64,000 nt of DNA from Streptomyces populi (GCF_002911015.1 NZ_KZ626853.1:1-64000); one strand, 5' to 3'. Shown: positions 17,446 to 27,594, counted from the stretch's first letter. Numbers and translations are program-made. The notes: generated by a model from the letters alone, not told the origin.

Positions 17446-17518
17446 CGGCCGGTGCCTTCCCCGAGCTTCGAACCTCGTTCGAGCGGGGGGATGTCCATCC
17501 GAACGAACGCACCGGCCG
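17446..17518 (+). promoter_or_regulatory. Structured leader upstream of shc
   Basis: The gap before shc folds into a nested structure: an outer 10-bp stem (17446-17455 with 17509-17518) enclosing a hairpin around TTCGAAC-CTC-GTTCGA (17467-17483) and a short GGAT/ATCC hairpin. No T-run follows and transcription should continue into shc. It may be an attenuator, a processing site or a regulator-binding region. Confidence 0.35.
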
Positions 17519-17564
17519 ACGGCGGACCCACAGCAGAGACACACCACTGCACGAAGGGGAAGCC

Positions 17565-19568
17565 ATGACAGCGACGACCGACGGAAGCACCGGGGCACTT
17601 CCTCCCCGCGCTGCCTCGGCCAGCGAAAGCGAGCACGAGACGACTCCCGAGGCGGCCGGGACAGTCGAGACCCGAGACGCCGCCACGCGCGCCATGGAGC
17701 GCGCCACGGACTTCCTGCTCGCGCGGCAGGACGCCCAGGGCTGGTGGAAGGGCGACCTCGAGACGAACGTCACTATGGACGCCGAGGACCTGCTGCTCCG
17801 CCAGTTCCTGGGGATCCGTGACGAGCCGACCACCCGCGGCGCGGCGCTGTTCATCCGCGGAGAGCAGCGCGACGACGGCACCTGGGCCTCGTTCTACGGC
17901 GGTCCGGGCGAACTGTCCACCACCATCGAGGCGTACGTCGCCCTGCGGCTGGCCGGGGACTCCCCGGACGACGCCCACATGGCGAAGGCGGCCGCGTGGA
18001 TCCGCGAGCGCGGCGGCATCGCCGCGGCCCGTGTCTTCACCCGGATCTGGCTCGCCCTCTTCGGCTGGTGGAAGTGGGACGACCTCCCCGAACTCCCGCC
18101 GGAACTCATCTACCTGCCGAAGTGGATGCCGCTGAACATCTACGACTTCGGGTGCTGGGCGCGGCAGACGATCGTGCCGCTCACCATCGTCTCGGCGAAG
18201 CGTCCGGTGCGGCCCGCGCCGTTCCCGCTGGACGAACTGCACACCGAGGTCCGTCGCCCCAACCCGGTCAGGCCCCTCGCCCCCGTGGCCAGTTGGGACG
18301 GCTTCTTCCAGCGCCTGGACAAGGTCCTGCACCAGTACCGCAGGGTCGCGCCGCGCGCGCTGCGCAGAGCGGCGATGAACACGGCGGGCCGCTGGATCAT
18401 CGAGCGCCAGGAGAACGACGGCTGCTGGGGAGGCATCCAGCCTCCGGCCGTCTACTCGGTCATCGCCCTGCACCTGCTCGGCTACGACCTCGAACACCCG
18501 GTGATGCGTGAGGGGCTGGCCTCGCTAAACCGTTTCGCCGTGTGGCGCGACGACGGCGCCCGGATGATCGAGGCCTGCCAGTCACCGGTGTGGGACACCT
18601 GCCTGGCGACCATCGCGCTGGCCGACGCGGGCGTGCCCGCCGACCACCCGCAACTCGTCAAGGCCGTGGACTGGATGCTCGGGGAGGAGATCGTCCGGCC
18701 CGGCGACTGGTCGGTCAAGAGGCCCCAACTCCCGCCGGGCGGGTGGGCGTTCGAGTTCCACAACGACAACTACCCCGACATCGACGACACCGCCGAGGTC
18801 GTCCTCGCGCTGCGTCGCGTCCGGCACCACGACCCGGACCGCGTCGAGAACGCCATCGGACGCGGGGTCCGCTGGAATCTCGGCATGCAGTCCAAGGACG
18901 GCGGCTGGGGCGCGTTCGACGTCGACAACACCAGCCCCTTCCCCAACCGGCTGCCGTTCTGCGACTTCGGGGAGGTGATCGACCCGCCTTCCGCGGACGT
19001 CACGGCGCACGTGGTGGAGATGCTGGCGGTCGAGGGACTCGCGCACGACCCGCGCACCCGCAGGGGCATCGAGTGGCTGCTCTCCCACCAGGAGCCGGAC
19101 GGCTCCTGGTTCGGGCGCTGGGGCGTCAACTACGTCTACGGAACGGGGTCGGTGGTCCCGGCGCTCGTGGCGGCGGGACTGCCCGGCTCCCACCCGGCGA
19201 TCCGCCGGGCGGTCGCCTGGCTGGAGTCCGTCCAGAACGAGGACGGCGGCTGGGGCGAGGACCTGCGCTCCTACGACGACACCGCCGGCTGGAGCGGACG
19301 CGGCGCCTCGACCGCCTCCCAGACCGGCTGGGCATTGCTCGCCCTGCTGGCCGCGGGGGAGCGCGACTCCAAGGCCACCGAGCGCGGGGTGGTCTGGCTC
19401 GCGGAGACCCAGTTGCCCGACGGCACCTGGGACGAGCCGTACTTCACGGGGACCGGCTTCCCGTGGGACTTCTCGATCAACTACCACCTCTACCGCCAGG
19501 TCTTCCCGCTCACCGCGCTCGGCCGCTACGTCCACGGCGAGCCCTTCTCCGCGGCCGAGGGGGGCTGA
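17565..19568 (+). CDS. shc: Squalene-hopene cyclase
   Basis: A 667-aa terpene cyclase that folds squalene into hopene and hopanol at the inner membrane face. The catalytic acid motif is DIDDT at residues 405-409, where many homologues have DVDDT. QW repeats typical of the family occur several times, for example QENDGCWGG, QSKDGGWGAFD and QNEDGGWGE. The Ser-rich N-terminus of about 35 residues is not part of the fold. The start has a GAAGGGGAAG-type ribosome site. The stop overlaps the hpnG start (TGATG). Confidence 0.96.
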   Translation: MTATTDGSTGALPPRAASASESEHETTPEAAGTVETRDAATRAMERATDFLLARQDAQGWWKGDLETNVTMDAEDLLLRQFLGIRDEPTTRGAALFIRGEQRDDGTWASFYGGPGELSTTIEAYVALRLAGDSPDDAHMAKAAAWIRERGGIAAARVFTRIWLALFGWWKWDDLPELPPELIYLPKWMPLNIYDFGCWARQTIVPLTIVSAKRPVRPAPFPLDELHTEVRRPNPVRPLAPVASWDGFFQRLDKVLHQYRRVAPRALRRAAMNTAGRWIIERQENDGCWGGIQPPAVYSVIALHLLGYDLEHPVMREGLASLNRFAVWRDDGARMIEACQSPVWDTCLATIALADAGVPADHPQLVKAVDWMLGEEIVRPGDWSVKRPQLPPGGWAFEFHNDNYPDIDDTAEVVLALRRVRHHDPDRVENAIGRGVRWNLGMQSKDGGWGAFDVDNTSPFPNRLPFCDFGEVIDPPSADVTAHVVEMLAVEGLAHDPRTRRGIEWLLSHQEPDGSWFGRWGVNYVYGTGSVVPALVAAGLPGSHPAIRRAVAWLESVQNEDGGWGEDLRSYDDTAGWSGRGASTASQTGWALLALLAAGERDSKATERGVVWLAETQLPDGTWDEPYFTGTGFPWDFSINYHLYRQVFPLTALGRYVHGEPFSAAEGG

Positions 19569-20209
19569 TGGACAGGCTGCCGGCCCCGGACCCGCTCCTG
19601 ATCGCCTGCGCGCTCGGCATCGAGCACCTCGCCCTGCGCCTCGGTGACCGGAGCGGCGCCGGCGGGCCGGTCACCGTGCTGCGTACCGGCATGGGGCCCA
19701 GGGCCGCGGACCGGTCGGTCACCCGGGCGCTCGCCGACCCGGCGCTGGCCACGGCGGCCGTGCTGGCCACCGGCTTCTGCGCGGGGCTCGCCCCGGGCAT
19801 GCACCCCGGTGACCTGGTCGTCGCCGAGGAGACCCGGGACCCGGCCGGCACCACGCCGTGCGTGGGCACCGATCTGCTGGTCAAGGAACTCGCCCGTACC
19901 GTGCCGGGCCGCACCGTCCACACGGGGCCGCTCACCGGCTCCGATCACGTGGTCCGCGGTCACGAGCGTTCCGCCCTGTTCGCCACCGGCGCCATCGCCG
20001 TCGACATGGAGTCGGCTGCCACGCTGCTCGGCGCCGTCCGTCCGGGCCCCCGTCCCGTTGCGGCCGTCCGGGTGGTCGTGGATGCTCCAGAACATGAACT
20101 CGTCCGAATCGGTACGTTCCGCGGTGGAATATCAGCCTTCCGCGTTCTTCGTGCCGTGCTTCCCGCTTTTTTCGAATGGCACCGTTCTTTGTCGCTCCCT
20201 CGGAGGTGA
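19568..20209 (+). CDS. hpnG: Adenosylhopane nucleosidase/phosphorylase HpnG
   Basis: A 213-aa nucleoside-phosphorylase-fold protein. It contains LRTGMGP (phosphate-side loop), TGFCAGL and the AVDMESAA purine/ribose-binding motif. HpnG removes adenine from adenosylhopane, giving ribosylhopane in the C35 side-chain pathway. Streptomyces genomes often carry a misleading HMBPP-reductase label for this gene. It is coupled to shc and sits five bases before hpnH. Confidence 0.88.
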   Translation: MDRLPAPDPLLIACALGIEHLALRLGDRSGAGGPVTVLRTGMGPRAADRSVTRALADPALATAAVLATGFCAGLAPGMHPGDLVVAEETRDPAGTTPCVGTDLLVKELARTVPGRTVHTGPLTGSDHVVRGHERSALFATGAIAVDMESAATLLGAVRPGPRPVAAVRVVVDAPEHELVRIGTFRGGISAFRVLRAVLPAFFEWHRSLSLPRR

Positions 20210-20214
20210 GCCGT

Positions 20215-21237
20215 ATGGCCATGCCGCTTCGGCAGTCCATGAAGGTCGCTGCGTACCTGTTTGAACAGAAGCTCCGGAAGCGGGACAAGTTCGCCCTGCT
20301 CGTCGAACTGGAGCCGCTCTTCGCGTGCAACCTCGCGTGCGAGGGCTGCGGCAAGATCCAGCACCCCGCCGGTGTGCTCAAGCAGCGCATGCCGGTCGCC
20401 CAGGCCGTGGGCGCGGTCCTCGAATCCGGTGCGCCGATGGTGTCCATCGCCGGCGGCGAGCCGCTGATGCACCCTCAGATCGACGAGATCGTACGGCAGT
20501 TGGTGGCGAAGAAGAAGTTCGTCTTCCTCTGCACCAACGCGATGCTGATGCGCAAGAAGATGGACAAGTTCAAGCCCTCGCCGTACTTCGCCTGGGCCGT
20601 GCACATCGACGGGCTGCGCGAGCGGCACGACGAGTCCGTCGCGAAGGAGGGCGTCTTCGACGAGGCCGTCGAGGCGATCAAGGAGGCCAAGCGGCGCGGC
20701 TTCCGGGTCACCACGAACTCGACCTTCTTCAACACCGACACCCCGCAGACCGTCATCGAGGTGCTGAACTACCTCAACGACGACCTCAAGGTCGACGAGA
20801 TGATGCTCTCGCCCGCCTACGCCTACGAGAAGGCCCCCGACCAGGAGCACTTCCTCGGCGTCCAGCAGACCCGGGAACTGTTCAAGAAGGCCTTCGCCGG
20901 CGGCAACCGGCGCCGCTGGAGGCTCAACCAGAGCCCGCTGTTCCTGGACTTCCTGGAGGGCAAGGTCGACTTCCCGTGCACCGCGTGGGCGATCCCGAGC
21001 TACTCGCTCTTCGGCTGGCAGCGGCCCTGCTACCTGATGAGCGACGGGTACGTGCAGACGTACAAGCAGCTCCTGGAGGAGACCGACTGGGACTCCTACG
21101 GCCGCGGCAAGGACGACCGGTGCGCCAACTGCATGGCGCACTGCGGCTACGAGCCGACCGCGGTCCTCGCCACCATGGGCTCCCTCAAGGAGTCGATCCG
21201 CGCCGCCCGCGAGACCTTCACGGAAAGCCGCGGGTGA
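20215..21237 (+). CDS. hpnH: Adenosylhopane synthase (radical SAM) HpnH
   Basis: A 340-aa radical SAM enzyme adding the 5'-deoxyadenosyl group of SAM to diploptene, the first committed step to C35 hopanoids. The iron-sulfur motif is CNLACEGC (CxxxCxxC, about residues 36-43), followed by [11 protein letters not shown], the SAM-binding GGE motif. Cysteines near the C-terminus ([11 protein letters not shown]) fit an extra SPASM-like cluster. ATG 20215 has a perfect GGAGGTG ribosome site. A longer frame from 20176 overlaps hpnG and is not needed. Confidence 0.94.
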   Translation: MAMPLRQSMKVAAYLFEQKLRKRDKFALLVELEPLFACNLACEGCGKIQHPAGVLKQRMPVAQAVGAVLESGAPMVSIAGGEPLMHPQIDEIVRQLVAKKKFVFLCTNAMLMRKKMDKFKPSPYFAWAVHIDGLRERHDESVAKEGVFDEAVEAIKEAKRRGFRVTTNSTFFNTDTPQTVIEVLNYLNDDLKVDEMMLSPAYAYEKAPDQEHFLGVQQTRELFKKAFAGGNRRRWRLNQSPLFLDFLEGKVDFPCTAWAIPSYSLFGWQRPCYLMSDGYVQTYKQLLEETDWDSYGRGKDDRCANCMAHCGYEPTAVLATMGSLKESIRAARETFTESRG

Positions 21238-21241
21238 TGTC

Positions 21242-22399
21242 ATGACCGCCGTTTCCCTGGGCCTCCCGGAGGTACCGGTCCGGCCGATCGCGGAGCGCCG
21301 CGTCTCGCGGCGGATCCAGGTCGGGCCGGTGGCGGTCGGCGGCGGGGCGCCCGTGTCCGTCCAGTCGATGACGACCACGCGCACGTCGGACATCGGCGCC
21401 ACGCTCCAGCAGATCGCCGAGCTGACCGCGTCCGGCTGCCAGATCGTGCGGGTCGCCTGTCCCACGCAGGACGACGCCGACGCGCTCGCCACCATCGCCA
21501 AGAAGTCCCAGATCCCCGTCATCGCGGACATCCACTTCCAGCCGAAGTACGTGTTCGCCGCGATCGAGGCCGGCTGCGCGGCCGTGCGCGTCAACCCCGG
21601 CAACATCAAGCAGTTCGACGACCAGGTCAAGGAGATCGCGCGGGCCGCGAAGGACACCGGCACCCCGATCCGCATCGGCGTCAACGCGGGCTCGCTCGAC
21701 AAGCGGCTGCTCCAGAAGTACGGCAAGGCGACGCCCGAGGCGCTGGTGGAGTCCGCGCTGTGGGAGGCCTCCCTCTTCGAGGAGCACGACTTCCACGACA
21801 TCAAGATCTCGGTCAAGCACAACGACCCGGTCGTGATGGTCAACGCCTACCGTCAGCTCGCCGCCGCCTGCGACTATCCGCTGCACCTCGGTGTCACCGA
21901 GGCCGGTCCCGCCTTCCAGGGCACCATCAAGTCGGCCGTCGCCTTCGGCGCCCTGCTCTCCGAGGGCATCGGCGACACCATCCGGGTCTCGCTGAGCGCG
22001 CCGCCCGCGGAGGAGGTCAAGGTCGGCATCCAGATCCTGGAGTCGCTCGGACTGCGGCAGCGGCGTCTGGAGATCGTCTCCTGCCCGTCCTGCGGCCGCG
22101 CCCAGGTCGACGTGTACAAGCTGGCCGACGAGGTCACGGCCGGTCTGGAGGGCATGGAGGTGCCGCTCCGCGTCGCCGTCATGGGCTGTGTCGTCAACGG
22201 TCCCGGCGAGGCCCGCGAGGCCGACCTGGGCGTCGCCTCCGGCAACGGCAAGGGGCAGATCTTCGTCAAGGGCGAGGTCATCAAGACCGTCCCCGAGTCG
22301 AAGATCGTGGAGACCCTCATCGACGAGGCGATGAAGCTCGCCGAACAGATGGAGAACGACGGCGTCGCGTCCGGGGAACCGGCCGTCACCGTGAGCTGA
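21242..22399 (+). CDS. ispG: 4-hydroxy-3-methylbut-2-enyl-diphosphate synthase IspG (GcpE)
   Basis: The penultimate enzyme of the MEP pathway, converting MEcPP to HMBPP with a 4Fe-4S cluster. The 385-aa bacterial two-domain form has the SVQSMTTT start motif, the CPSCGR pair near residue 281 and [10 protein letters not shown] near 317, supplying cluster ligands. It lies four bases after hpnH in the hopanoid operon. Streptomyces usually have a second ispG elsewhere; this copy is probably dedicated to hopanoid supply, an inference from context. Confidence 0.95.
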   Translation: MTAVSLGLPEVPVRPIAERRVSRRIQVGPVAVGGGAPVSVQSMTTTRTSDIGATLQQIAELTASGCQIVRVACPTQDDADALATIAKKSQIPVIADIHFQPKYVFAAIEAGCAAVRVNPGNIKQFDDQVKEIARAAKDTGTPIRIGVNAGSLDKRLLQKYGKATPEALVESALWEASLFEEHDFHDIKISVKHNDPVVMVNAYRQLAAACDYPLHLGVTEAGPAFQGTIKSAVAFGALLSEGIGDTIRVSLSAPPAEEVKVGIQILESLGLRQRRLEIVSCPSCGRAQVDVYKLADEVTAGLEGMEVPLRVAVMGCVVNGPGEAREADLGVASGNGKGQIFVKGEVIKTVPESKIVETLIDEAMKLAEQMENDGVASGEPAVTVS

Positions 22400-22426
22400 T
22401 CAGCACGGACCGAGAGGGGGCCCGAC

Positions 22427-24379
22427 GTGACGATTCTGGAGAACATCCGGGGACCACGCGACCTGAAGGCGCTGTCCGAGGCGGAAATCGGTGAACTGGC
22501 CGAAGAGGTGAGGGAGTTCCTGGTGCACGCGGTCGCCAGGACCGGAGGCCACCTCGGACCCAACCTGGGAGTGGTGGAGCTGTCCATCGCCCTCCACCGG
22601 GTCTTCGAGTCACCGGTCGACCGCATCCTGTGGGACACCGGCCATCAGAGCTACGTGCACAAGATGCTGACGGGACGTCAGGACTTCTCCAAGCTGCGCG
22701 GCAAGGGCGGCCTGTCCGGCTATCCCTCCCGCGAGGAGTCCGAGCACGACGTCATCGAGAACAGCCACGCCTCCACGGCGCTCGGCTGGGCGGACGGGCT
22801 CGCCAAGGCCCGGCAGGTGCAGGGCGGGAAGGGCCACGTCGTCGCGGTCATCGGCGACGGCGCGCTGACCGGCGGCATGGCGTGGGAGGCGCTGAACAAC
22901 ATCGCCGCGGCCAAGGACCGGCCGCTGATCATCGTCGTCAACGACAACGAACGCTCGTACGCCCCCACCATCGGCGGGCTCGCGAACCACCTCGCGACCC
23001 TGCGGACGACCGACAGCTACGAGCAGGTGCTCGCCTGGGGCAAGAAGGTCCTGCTGCGCACCCCCCTGGTCGGCAACACCGTCTACGAGTCGCTGCACGG
23101 CGCGAAGAAGGGCTTCAAGGACGCCTTCGCGCCGCAGGGCATGTTCGAGGACCTCGGGCTCAAGTACGTGGGCCCGATCGACGGGCACGACGTCGGAGCG
23201 GTGGAGTCCGCGCTGCGCCGCGCCAAGCGCTTCCACGGCCCGGTGCTCATCCACTGTCTGACGGAGAAGGGGCGCGGCTACGAACCGGCGATCGCGCACG
23301 AGGAGGACCACTTCCACACCGTCGGGGTGATGAACCCGCTCACCTGCGAACCCCTCACACCCTCCAACGGGCCCTCCTGGACCTCGGTGTTCGGCGACGA
23401 GATCGTCAGGATCGGCGAGGAGCGGGCGGACGTCGTGGCCATCACGGCGGCCATGCTGCATCCGGTCGGGCTGGGGAAGTTCGCCGAGAGATTCCCCGAC
23501 CGGGTGTGGGACGTCGGCATCGCCGAGCAGCACGCCACGGTCTCCGCGGCCGGACTCGCGACCGGCGGTCTGCATCCCGTCGTCGCGGTGTACGCGACCT
23601 TCCTCAACCGCGCCTTCGACCAGCTCCTCATGGACGTCGCCCTGCACCGCTGCGGGGTGACCTTCGTCCTCGACCGGGCCGGGGTCACCGGGGTCGACGG
23701 CGCCTCGCACAACGGCATGTGGGACATGTCGATCCTCCAGGTCGTGCCCGGCCTCAGGATCGCCGCGCCGCGCGACGCCGACCAGCTGAAGGCCCAGCTG
23801 CGGGAGGCGGTCGCCGTGGACGACGCGCCGACCTTGATCCGCTTCCCCAAGGAGTCGGTCGGGCCGGTGGTCCCCGCGGTGGACCGGGTCGGCGGGCTCG
23901 ACGTCCTGCACCGCGGCGAGCGCCCCGAGGTCCTGCTCGTCGCGGTCGGCGTGATGGCCCCGGTCTGCCTCCAGGCCGCCGACCTGCTGGAGTCCCGTGG
24001 CGTCGGCTGCACCGTCGTCGACCCGCGGTGGGTCAAGCCCGTCGACCCGGAGCTGCCCCGCCTCGCCGCCGGGCACCGGCTCGTCGCCGTCGTCGAGGAC
24101 AACAGCCGGGCCTCGGGCGTCGGCGCCGCCGTCGCGCTGGCCCTCGGGGACGCCGAGGTCGACGTGCCCGTACGGCGGTTCGGCATCCCCGAGCAGTTCC
24201 TCGCCCATGCCAAGCGGTCCGAGGTGCTCGCCGACATCGGGCTCACGCCCGTGGAGATCGCCGGCCGGATCAGCGCCGCCCTGGCCGTCCGGGACGAGCG
24301 GGCCAAGGCCGACCACGAGCCGTCAGGGGCCGCCGACCGGCCGGCCGAGGAAGAGCCGTCCAAGGAGAAACAGGAATGA
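22427..24379 (+). CDS. dxs: 1-deoxy-D-xylulose-5-phosphate synthase
   Basis: The TPP-dependent entry enzyme of the MEP pathway, joining pyruvate and glyceraldehyde 3-phosphate. The 650-aa protein has the [12 protein letters not shown] start motif, TPP-binding [16 protein letters not shown], and a transketolase central domain with [21 protein letters not shown] 22427 has a GAGAGGGGG ribosome site. The last 30 residues are a charged tail. As with ispG, its placement in the operon suggests precursor supply tied to hopanoid output. Its stop overlaps the hpnO start (ATGA). Confidence 0.95.
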   Translation: MTILENIRGPRDLKALSEAEIGELAEEVREFLVHAVARTGGHLGPNLGVVELSIALHRVFESPVDRILWDTGHQSYVHKMLTGRQDFSKLRGKGGLSGYPSREESEHDVIENSHASTALGWADGLAKARQVQGGKGHVVAVIGDGALTGGMAWEALNNIAAAKDRPLIIVVNDNERSYAPTIGGLANHLATLRTTDSYEQVLAWGKKVLLRTPLVGNTVYESLHGAKKGFKDAFAPQGMFEDLGLKYVGPIDGHDVGAVESALRRAKRFHGPVLIHCLTEKGRGYEPAIAHEEDHFHTVGVMNPLTCEPLTPSNGPSWTSVFGDEIVRIGEERADVVAITAAMLHPVGLGKFAERFPDRVWDVGIAEQHATVSAAGLATGGLHPVVAVYATFLNRAFDQLLMDVALHRCGVTFVLDRAGVTGVDGASHNGMWDMSILQVVPGLRIAAPRDADQLKAQLREAVAVDDAPTLIRFPKESVGPVVPAVDRVGGLDVLHRGERPEVLLVAVGVMAPVCLQAADLLESRGVGCTVVDPRWVKPVDPELPRLAAGHRLVAVVEDNSRASGVGAAVALALGDAEVDVPVRRFGIPEQFLAHAKRSEVLADIGLTPVEIAGRISAALAVRDERAKADHEPSGAADRPAEEEPSKEKQE

Positions 24380-25776
24380 CCGACCCTGCCCCGAAGGGCG
24401 AGTTCGACCTCGGCGCGCTCCTCGCCGAGCGCGGAGCCGAGCGCTACGAGCTGCACACGAAGTACCTGAACCACCAGCTCCCGCGCATGCTGCACACCAT
24501 CGGCTTCGACAAGGTCTACGAGCGGGCCGAGGGCGCCCACTTCTGGGACGCGGACGGCAACGACTACCTCGACATGCTCGCCGGCTTCGGGGTGATGGGC
24601 CTCGGCCGCCACCACCCCGTCGTCCGGCAGGCGCTCCACGACGTCCTCGACGCCTCGCTCGCCGACCTCACCCGCTTCGACTGCCAGCCGCTGCCCGGAC
24701 TGCTGGCCGAGAAGCTGCTCACCCACAGCCCGCACCTGGACCGGGTGTTCTTCGGCAACAGCGGCACGGAGGCGGTCGAGACCGCGCTGAAGTTCGCCCG
24801 GTACGCCACGGGCAGGCCGAGGGTCCTGTACTGCTCGCACGCCTTCCACGGGCTGACCACCGGCTCCCTGTCGGTCAACGGCGAGGACGGCTTCCGCGAC
24901 GGCTTCGCCCCCCTGCTGCCCGACACGGCCGTGCCGCTCGGCGACCTCGACGCCCTGGCGAGGGAGCTGAGGAAGGGCGACGTCGCCGCGCTCATCGTGG
25001 AGCCGATCCAGGGCAAGGGCGTCCACGAGTCCCCGCCCGGATATCTGCGCGCCGCCCAGGAACTCCTGCACCGGCACAAGGCCCTGCTCATCGCGGACGA
25101 GGTGCAGACCGGTCTCGGCCGCACCGGGGACTTCTACGCCTACCAGCACGAGGACGGCGTCGAACCGGATCTGGTGTGCGTGGCCAAGGCACTCTCCGGC
25201 GGCTACGTCCCGGTGGGCGCGACCATCGGAAAGGACTGGATCTTCAAGAAGGTCTACTCCTCCATGGACCGCGTGCTCGTGCACTCGGCGAGCTTCGGCT
25301 CCAACGCGCAGGCCATGGCGGCGGGCCTCGCCGTGCTCTCCGTGATGGAGGACGAGCAGACCGTCGCCCACGCGCGGATCACCGGTGAACTGCTGAAGTC
25401 CAGGCTGACGGCCCTGGTCGACCGGTACGAGCTGCTCAGCGAGGTGCGCGGCCGGGGTCTGATGATCGGCATCGAGTTCGGCCGGCCCGCGTCGCTCAAA
25501 CTGCGCAGTCGCTGGACCATGCTCCAGGCCGCGCGCAAGGGTCTGTTCGCGCAGATGGTCGTCGTGCCGCTGCTCCAGCGGCACCGGATCCTCACCCAGG
25601 TCTCCGGAGACCACCTGGAGGTGATCAAGCTGATCCCGCCGCTGGTCGTCGACGAGCGGGACGTCGACCGGTTCGTGGAGGCCTTCACCGCGGTGATGGA
25701 GGATGCGCACAACGGCGGCGGGCTGATGTGGGACTTCGGGAAGACGCTGGTGAAGCAGGCGGTGGCGAACCGCTGA
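24376..25776 (+). CDS. hpnO: Class III aminotransferase HpnO (aminobacteriohopanetriol formation)
   Basis: A 466-aa PLP-dependent class III aminotransferase. The PLP region reads [16 protein letters not shown], with [11 protein letters not shown] and the lysine in [15 protein letters not shown]. In hopanoid clusters this family converts the terminal aldehyde of formyl/ribosylhopane to the 35-amino group of aminobacteriohopanetriol. It is last in the operon and overlaps dxs by four bases. A glutamate-1-semialdehyde or ornithine aminotransferase role is less likely given the neighbours. Confidence 0.88.
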   Translation: MTDPAPKGEFDLGALLAERGAERYELHTKYLNHQLPRMLHTIGFDKVYERAEGAHFWDADGNDYLDMLAGFGVMGLGRHHPVVRQALHDVLDASLADLTRFDCQPLPGLLAEKLLTHSPHLDRVFFGNSGTEAVETALKFARYATGRPRVLYCSHAFHGLTTGSLSVNGEDGFRDGFAPLLPDTAVPLGDLDALARELRKGDVAALIVEPIQGKGVHESPPGYLRAAQELLHRHKALLIADEVQTGLGRTGDFYAYQHEDGVEPDLVCVAKALSGGYVPVGATIGKDWIFKKVYSSMDRVLVHSASFGSNAQAMAAGLAVLSVMEDEQTVAHARITGELLKSRLTALVDRYELLSEVRGRGLMIGIEFGRPASLKLRSRWTMLQAARKGLFAQMVVVPLLQRHRILTQVSGDHLEVIKLIPPLVVDERDVDRFVEAFTAVMEDAHNGGGLMWDFGKTLVKQAVANR

Positions 25777-25842
25777 GAGCCGCGCGCGGCGGTGGCCCGC
25801 GGAGGACGGACCCCGTCGGACGTGCCGTGCGCACCGAGACTT

Positions 25843-25877
25843 TTGCCTCCGGGGCAAGAAAATTGCCCCGGGGGTAA
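25843..25877 (+). promoter_or_regulatory. Two tandem palindromic operators before the XRE-cupin gene
   Basis: TTGCCTCCGGGGCAA (25843-25857) and TTGCCCCGGGGGTAA (25863-25877) are two 15-bp near-palindromes whose centres lie 20 bp apart, about two helical turns. They end 20 bases before the ATG, so bound protein would cover the promoter or transcript start. Autoregulation by the downstream XRE-cupin protein is the simplest reading. Confidence 0.6.
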
Positions 25878-25897
25878 TTGTTTGGCTCAATGGTCCC

Positions 25898-26536
25898 ATG
25901 AGCCCTGCCGAACCGGGGGCGGCCGACGAGCCGTCCGCCGAGCTGCACGCCGTGGCGCCCCGGCTCCGTGCCCTGCGCCGCAGCGCCTCCCTCACGCTGG
26001 AGGCCGCCGCCCGCGCCGCCGGGCTCTCGCCCGCCCACCTCTCCCGTCTGGAGACCGGGCAGCGCCAGCCCTCGCTGCCGATGCTGCTCACGCTGGCCCG
26101 CGTCTACGGTACGACGGTCTCCGAACTGCTCGGCGAGGCGGTCCCCGACCGTGACGCGATCGTACGGGCCGCCGACATGGAGCCGGCCCCGGCGGGCGGC
26201 TGGACCTACTGGCAGGCGGGCTCCGCGGGCCGCGGGATGCAGGCGCTGCGCGTGCGCGTCCCGTACGGATCGCAGGGCGACATCGTGCGTGTCCATCCGG
26301 GCGAGGAGTGGCTGTACGTCCTCCAGGGGCGGCTCAGCCTGCGCCTCGGGGACACCGCGCACGTCCTCGCGCCGGGGGACAGCGCCCATTTCGACTCGCT
26401 GACCCCGCACCGTATCGCCGCCGCCGAGCGCGGCGGAGCCGAGCTCCTCTTCGTGCACACCCTGTTGCAGAGTCCCGTCGCCGCGCTGTGCCTCGGCACG
26501 GCGACGGGCCACCCCACCCCGGGAGAGACGTCATGA
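25898..26536 (+). CDS. XRE-family transcriptional regulator with C-terminal cupin domain
   Basis: A 212-aa regulator. Residues 25-80 form the helix-turn-helix (LRRSASLTLEAAARAAGL, then HLSRLETGQRQPS), and residues 110-190 a cupin barrel with IVRVHPGEEWLYVLQG and LAPGDSAHFDS. Cupin domains in this family sense small metabolites such as amines, amino acids or phosphonates; the ligand here is unknown. The adjacent upstream gene is hpnO, but tandem operators at 25843-25877 suggest a separate promoter. It overlaps the next small gene by ATGA. Confidence 0.9.
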   Translation: MSPAEPGAADEPSAELHAVAPRLRALRRSASLTLEAAARAAGLSPAHLSRLETGQRQPSLPMLLTLARVYGTTVSELLGEAVPDRDAIVRAADMEPAPAGGWTYWQAGSAGRGMQALRVRVPYGSQGDIVRVHPGEEWLYVLQGRLSLRLGDTAHVLAPGDSAHFDSLTPHRIAAAERGGAELLFVHTLLQSPVAALCLGTATGHPTPGETS

Positions 26537-26679
26537 CCGAACCCACGCAGCCCCGCCGGTCCATGGAGGACAGGTTCCCGCGCGCCCTGTGGGTGCGGCT
26601 GATCATCTACGTCGCCGTCGGCCACCTCTTCGCGGCCTTCATCTACCTGCTCTTCACGCTGGGCGCGCAGAACCAGTAG
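26533..26679 (+). CDS. Small single-pass membrane protein (DUF6126-like)
   Basis: A 48-aa protein with a charged N-terminal third and one hydrophobic helix (WVRLIIYVAVGHLFAAFIYL, about residues 23-42). It overlaps the XRE-cupin gene by four bases. From memory, small proteins of this shape are recurrent partners of XRE-cupin regulators in Streptomyces (DUF6126). Function is unknown; a membrane anchor or signal input for the regulator is possible. Confidence 0.75.
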   Translation: MTEPTQPRRSMEDRFPRALWVRLIIYVAVGHLFAAFIYLLFTLGAQNQ

Positions 26680-26700
26680 AGCCCGGCCCCGGCGCGCGGC

Positions 26701-27594
26701 TCAGTCCAGGAGCCGCGCGCGCAGGCGTTCCCGCAGCTCCGGCGTCAGCCCCAGCCCCTGCTCCAGGTAGGCCTCGACGCCGCCCCAGGTGGCCTCGATC
26801 GTCTCGAACGCGGCCGTCAGGTACTCGGCGCGCGCGTCGAACAGCGGGCTGAGCAGTTCCATCACCTCGGGGGAGTAGGCGCCGGACGAGGAACCGTTGC
26901 GGTGGACCTTGTAACGGCGGTGCGTGGCGTTCGACTCCAGGTAGTCGGCCACGATCGCCTCGCGCTCGACGCCGAGGGCGAGCAGGGTGACCGCGATGGA
27001 CAGCCCGGCGCGGTCCTTGCCCGCCGCGCAGTGCATCAGCGCGGGCACGCTGTCGTCGGCCAGGGCGTGCAGCACCTGGGAGTGCTCGGCCGTGCGCTCC
27101 TCGATGATCCTGCGGTAGGAGTTGATCATCCGGTTCGCGGCCTTGCCGTCGCCGAGGATCCCGCGAAGCTGGTCGATCTCGCCGTCGCGGACCATCTTCC
27201 AGAACTCGCTGCCGTCCGCCGGGTCGCTCAGCGGGAGGTTCACGTTCCGCACGCCCGGCAGTTCGACGTCGGGGCCCTCCAGCTTCTGGTCCGCCGCATT
27301 GCGGAAGTCGAAGATCGTGTGGAGTCCCAGGGAGGCGAGGAACGCGGCGTCCTCCTCCGTGGCGTGCGCGAGGTGACCACTGCGGAACAGCTGCCCGTAG
27401 CGCACGCGCCGGCCGTCCACGGTGGGCAGTCCGCCCACGTCGCGGAAGTTGCGCACTCCGCCGAGCTCGGGCTCGGTCGACGGGATCTGCTGCGTCACGG
27501 GGGGCTCCTCCCATTCGGCCGTCGGCGTCACCGGGCTGGAGTCGGCGCCGCTCGTCGGCAGTTGTACCGGCTCGCGCTCTCGACGATACGACAT
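26701..27594 (-). CDS. Tyrosine-protein phosphatase (Y_phosphatase3 family)
   Basis: A 297-aa protein phosphatase. The P-loop is HCAAGKDRAG (188-197) with the nucleophile C189, the extended form found in bacterial PTPs such as MPtpB/IphP that also act on phosphoinositides or phosphoserine. NFRDVGGL at about 49-56 is the second hallmark of the family. No signal peptide is seen, so it is cytosolic. ATG 27594 has a GAGGAA ribosome site. It stands alone, convergent with the XRE-cupin pair. Confidence 0.9.
   Translation of the reverse strand: MSYRREREPVQLPTSGADSSPVTPTAEWEEPPVTQQIPSTEPELGGVRNFRDVGGLPTVDGRRVRYGQLFRSGHLAHATEEDAAFLASLGLHTIFDFRNAADQKLEGPDVELPGVRNVNLPLSDPADGSEFWKMVRDGEIDQLRGILGDGKAANRMINSYRRIIEERTAEHSQVLHALADDSVPALMHCAAGKDRAGLSIAVTLLALGVEREAIVADYLESNATHRRYKVHRNGSSSGAYSPEVMELLSPLFDARAEYLTAAFETIEATWGGVEAYLEQGLGLTPELRERLRARLLD

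Noticed and set aside
22630..24375. A plus-strand frame continuous with hpnO that would fuse 580 residues to its N-terminus
   Set aside because: The extension is in the wrong phase of dxs, is low-complexity, and a normal ATG start for hpnO overlaps the dxs stop.
23278..26091. A 937-codon minus-strand open frame opposite dxs and hpnO
   Set aside because: It is a shadow of high-GC genes: the translation is Arg/Ala/Gly-rich with no family pattern, whereas the plus-strand genes are well-known enzymes.
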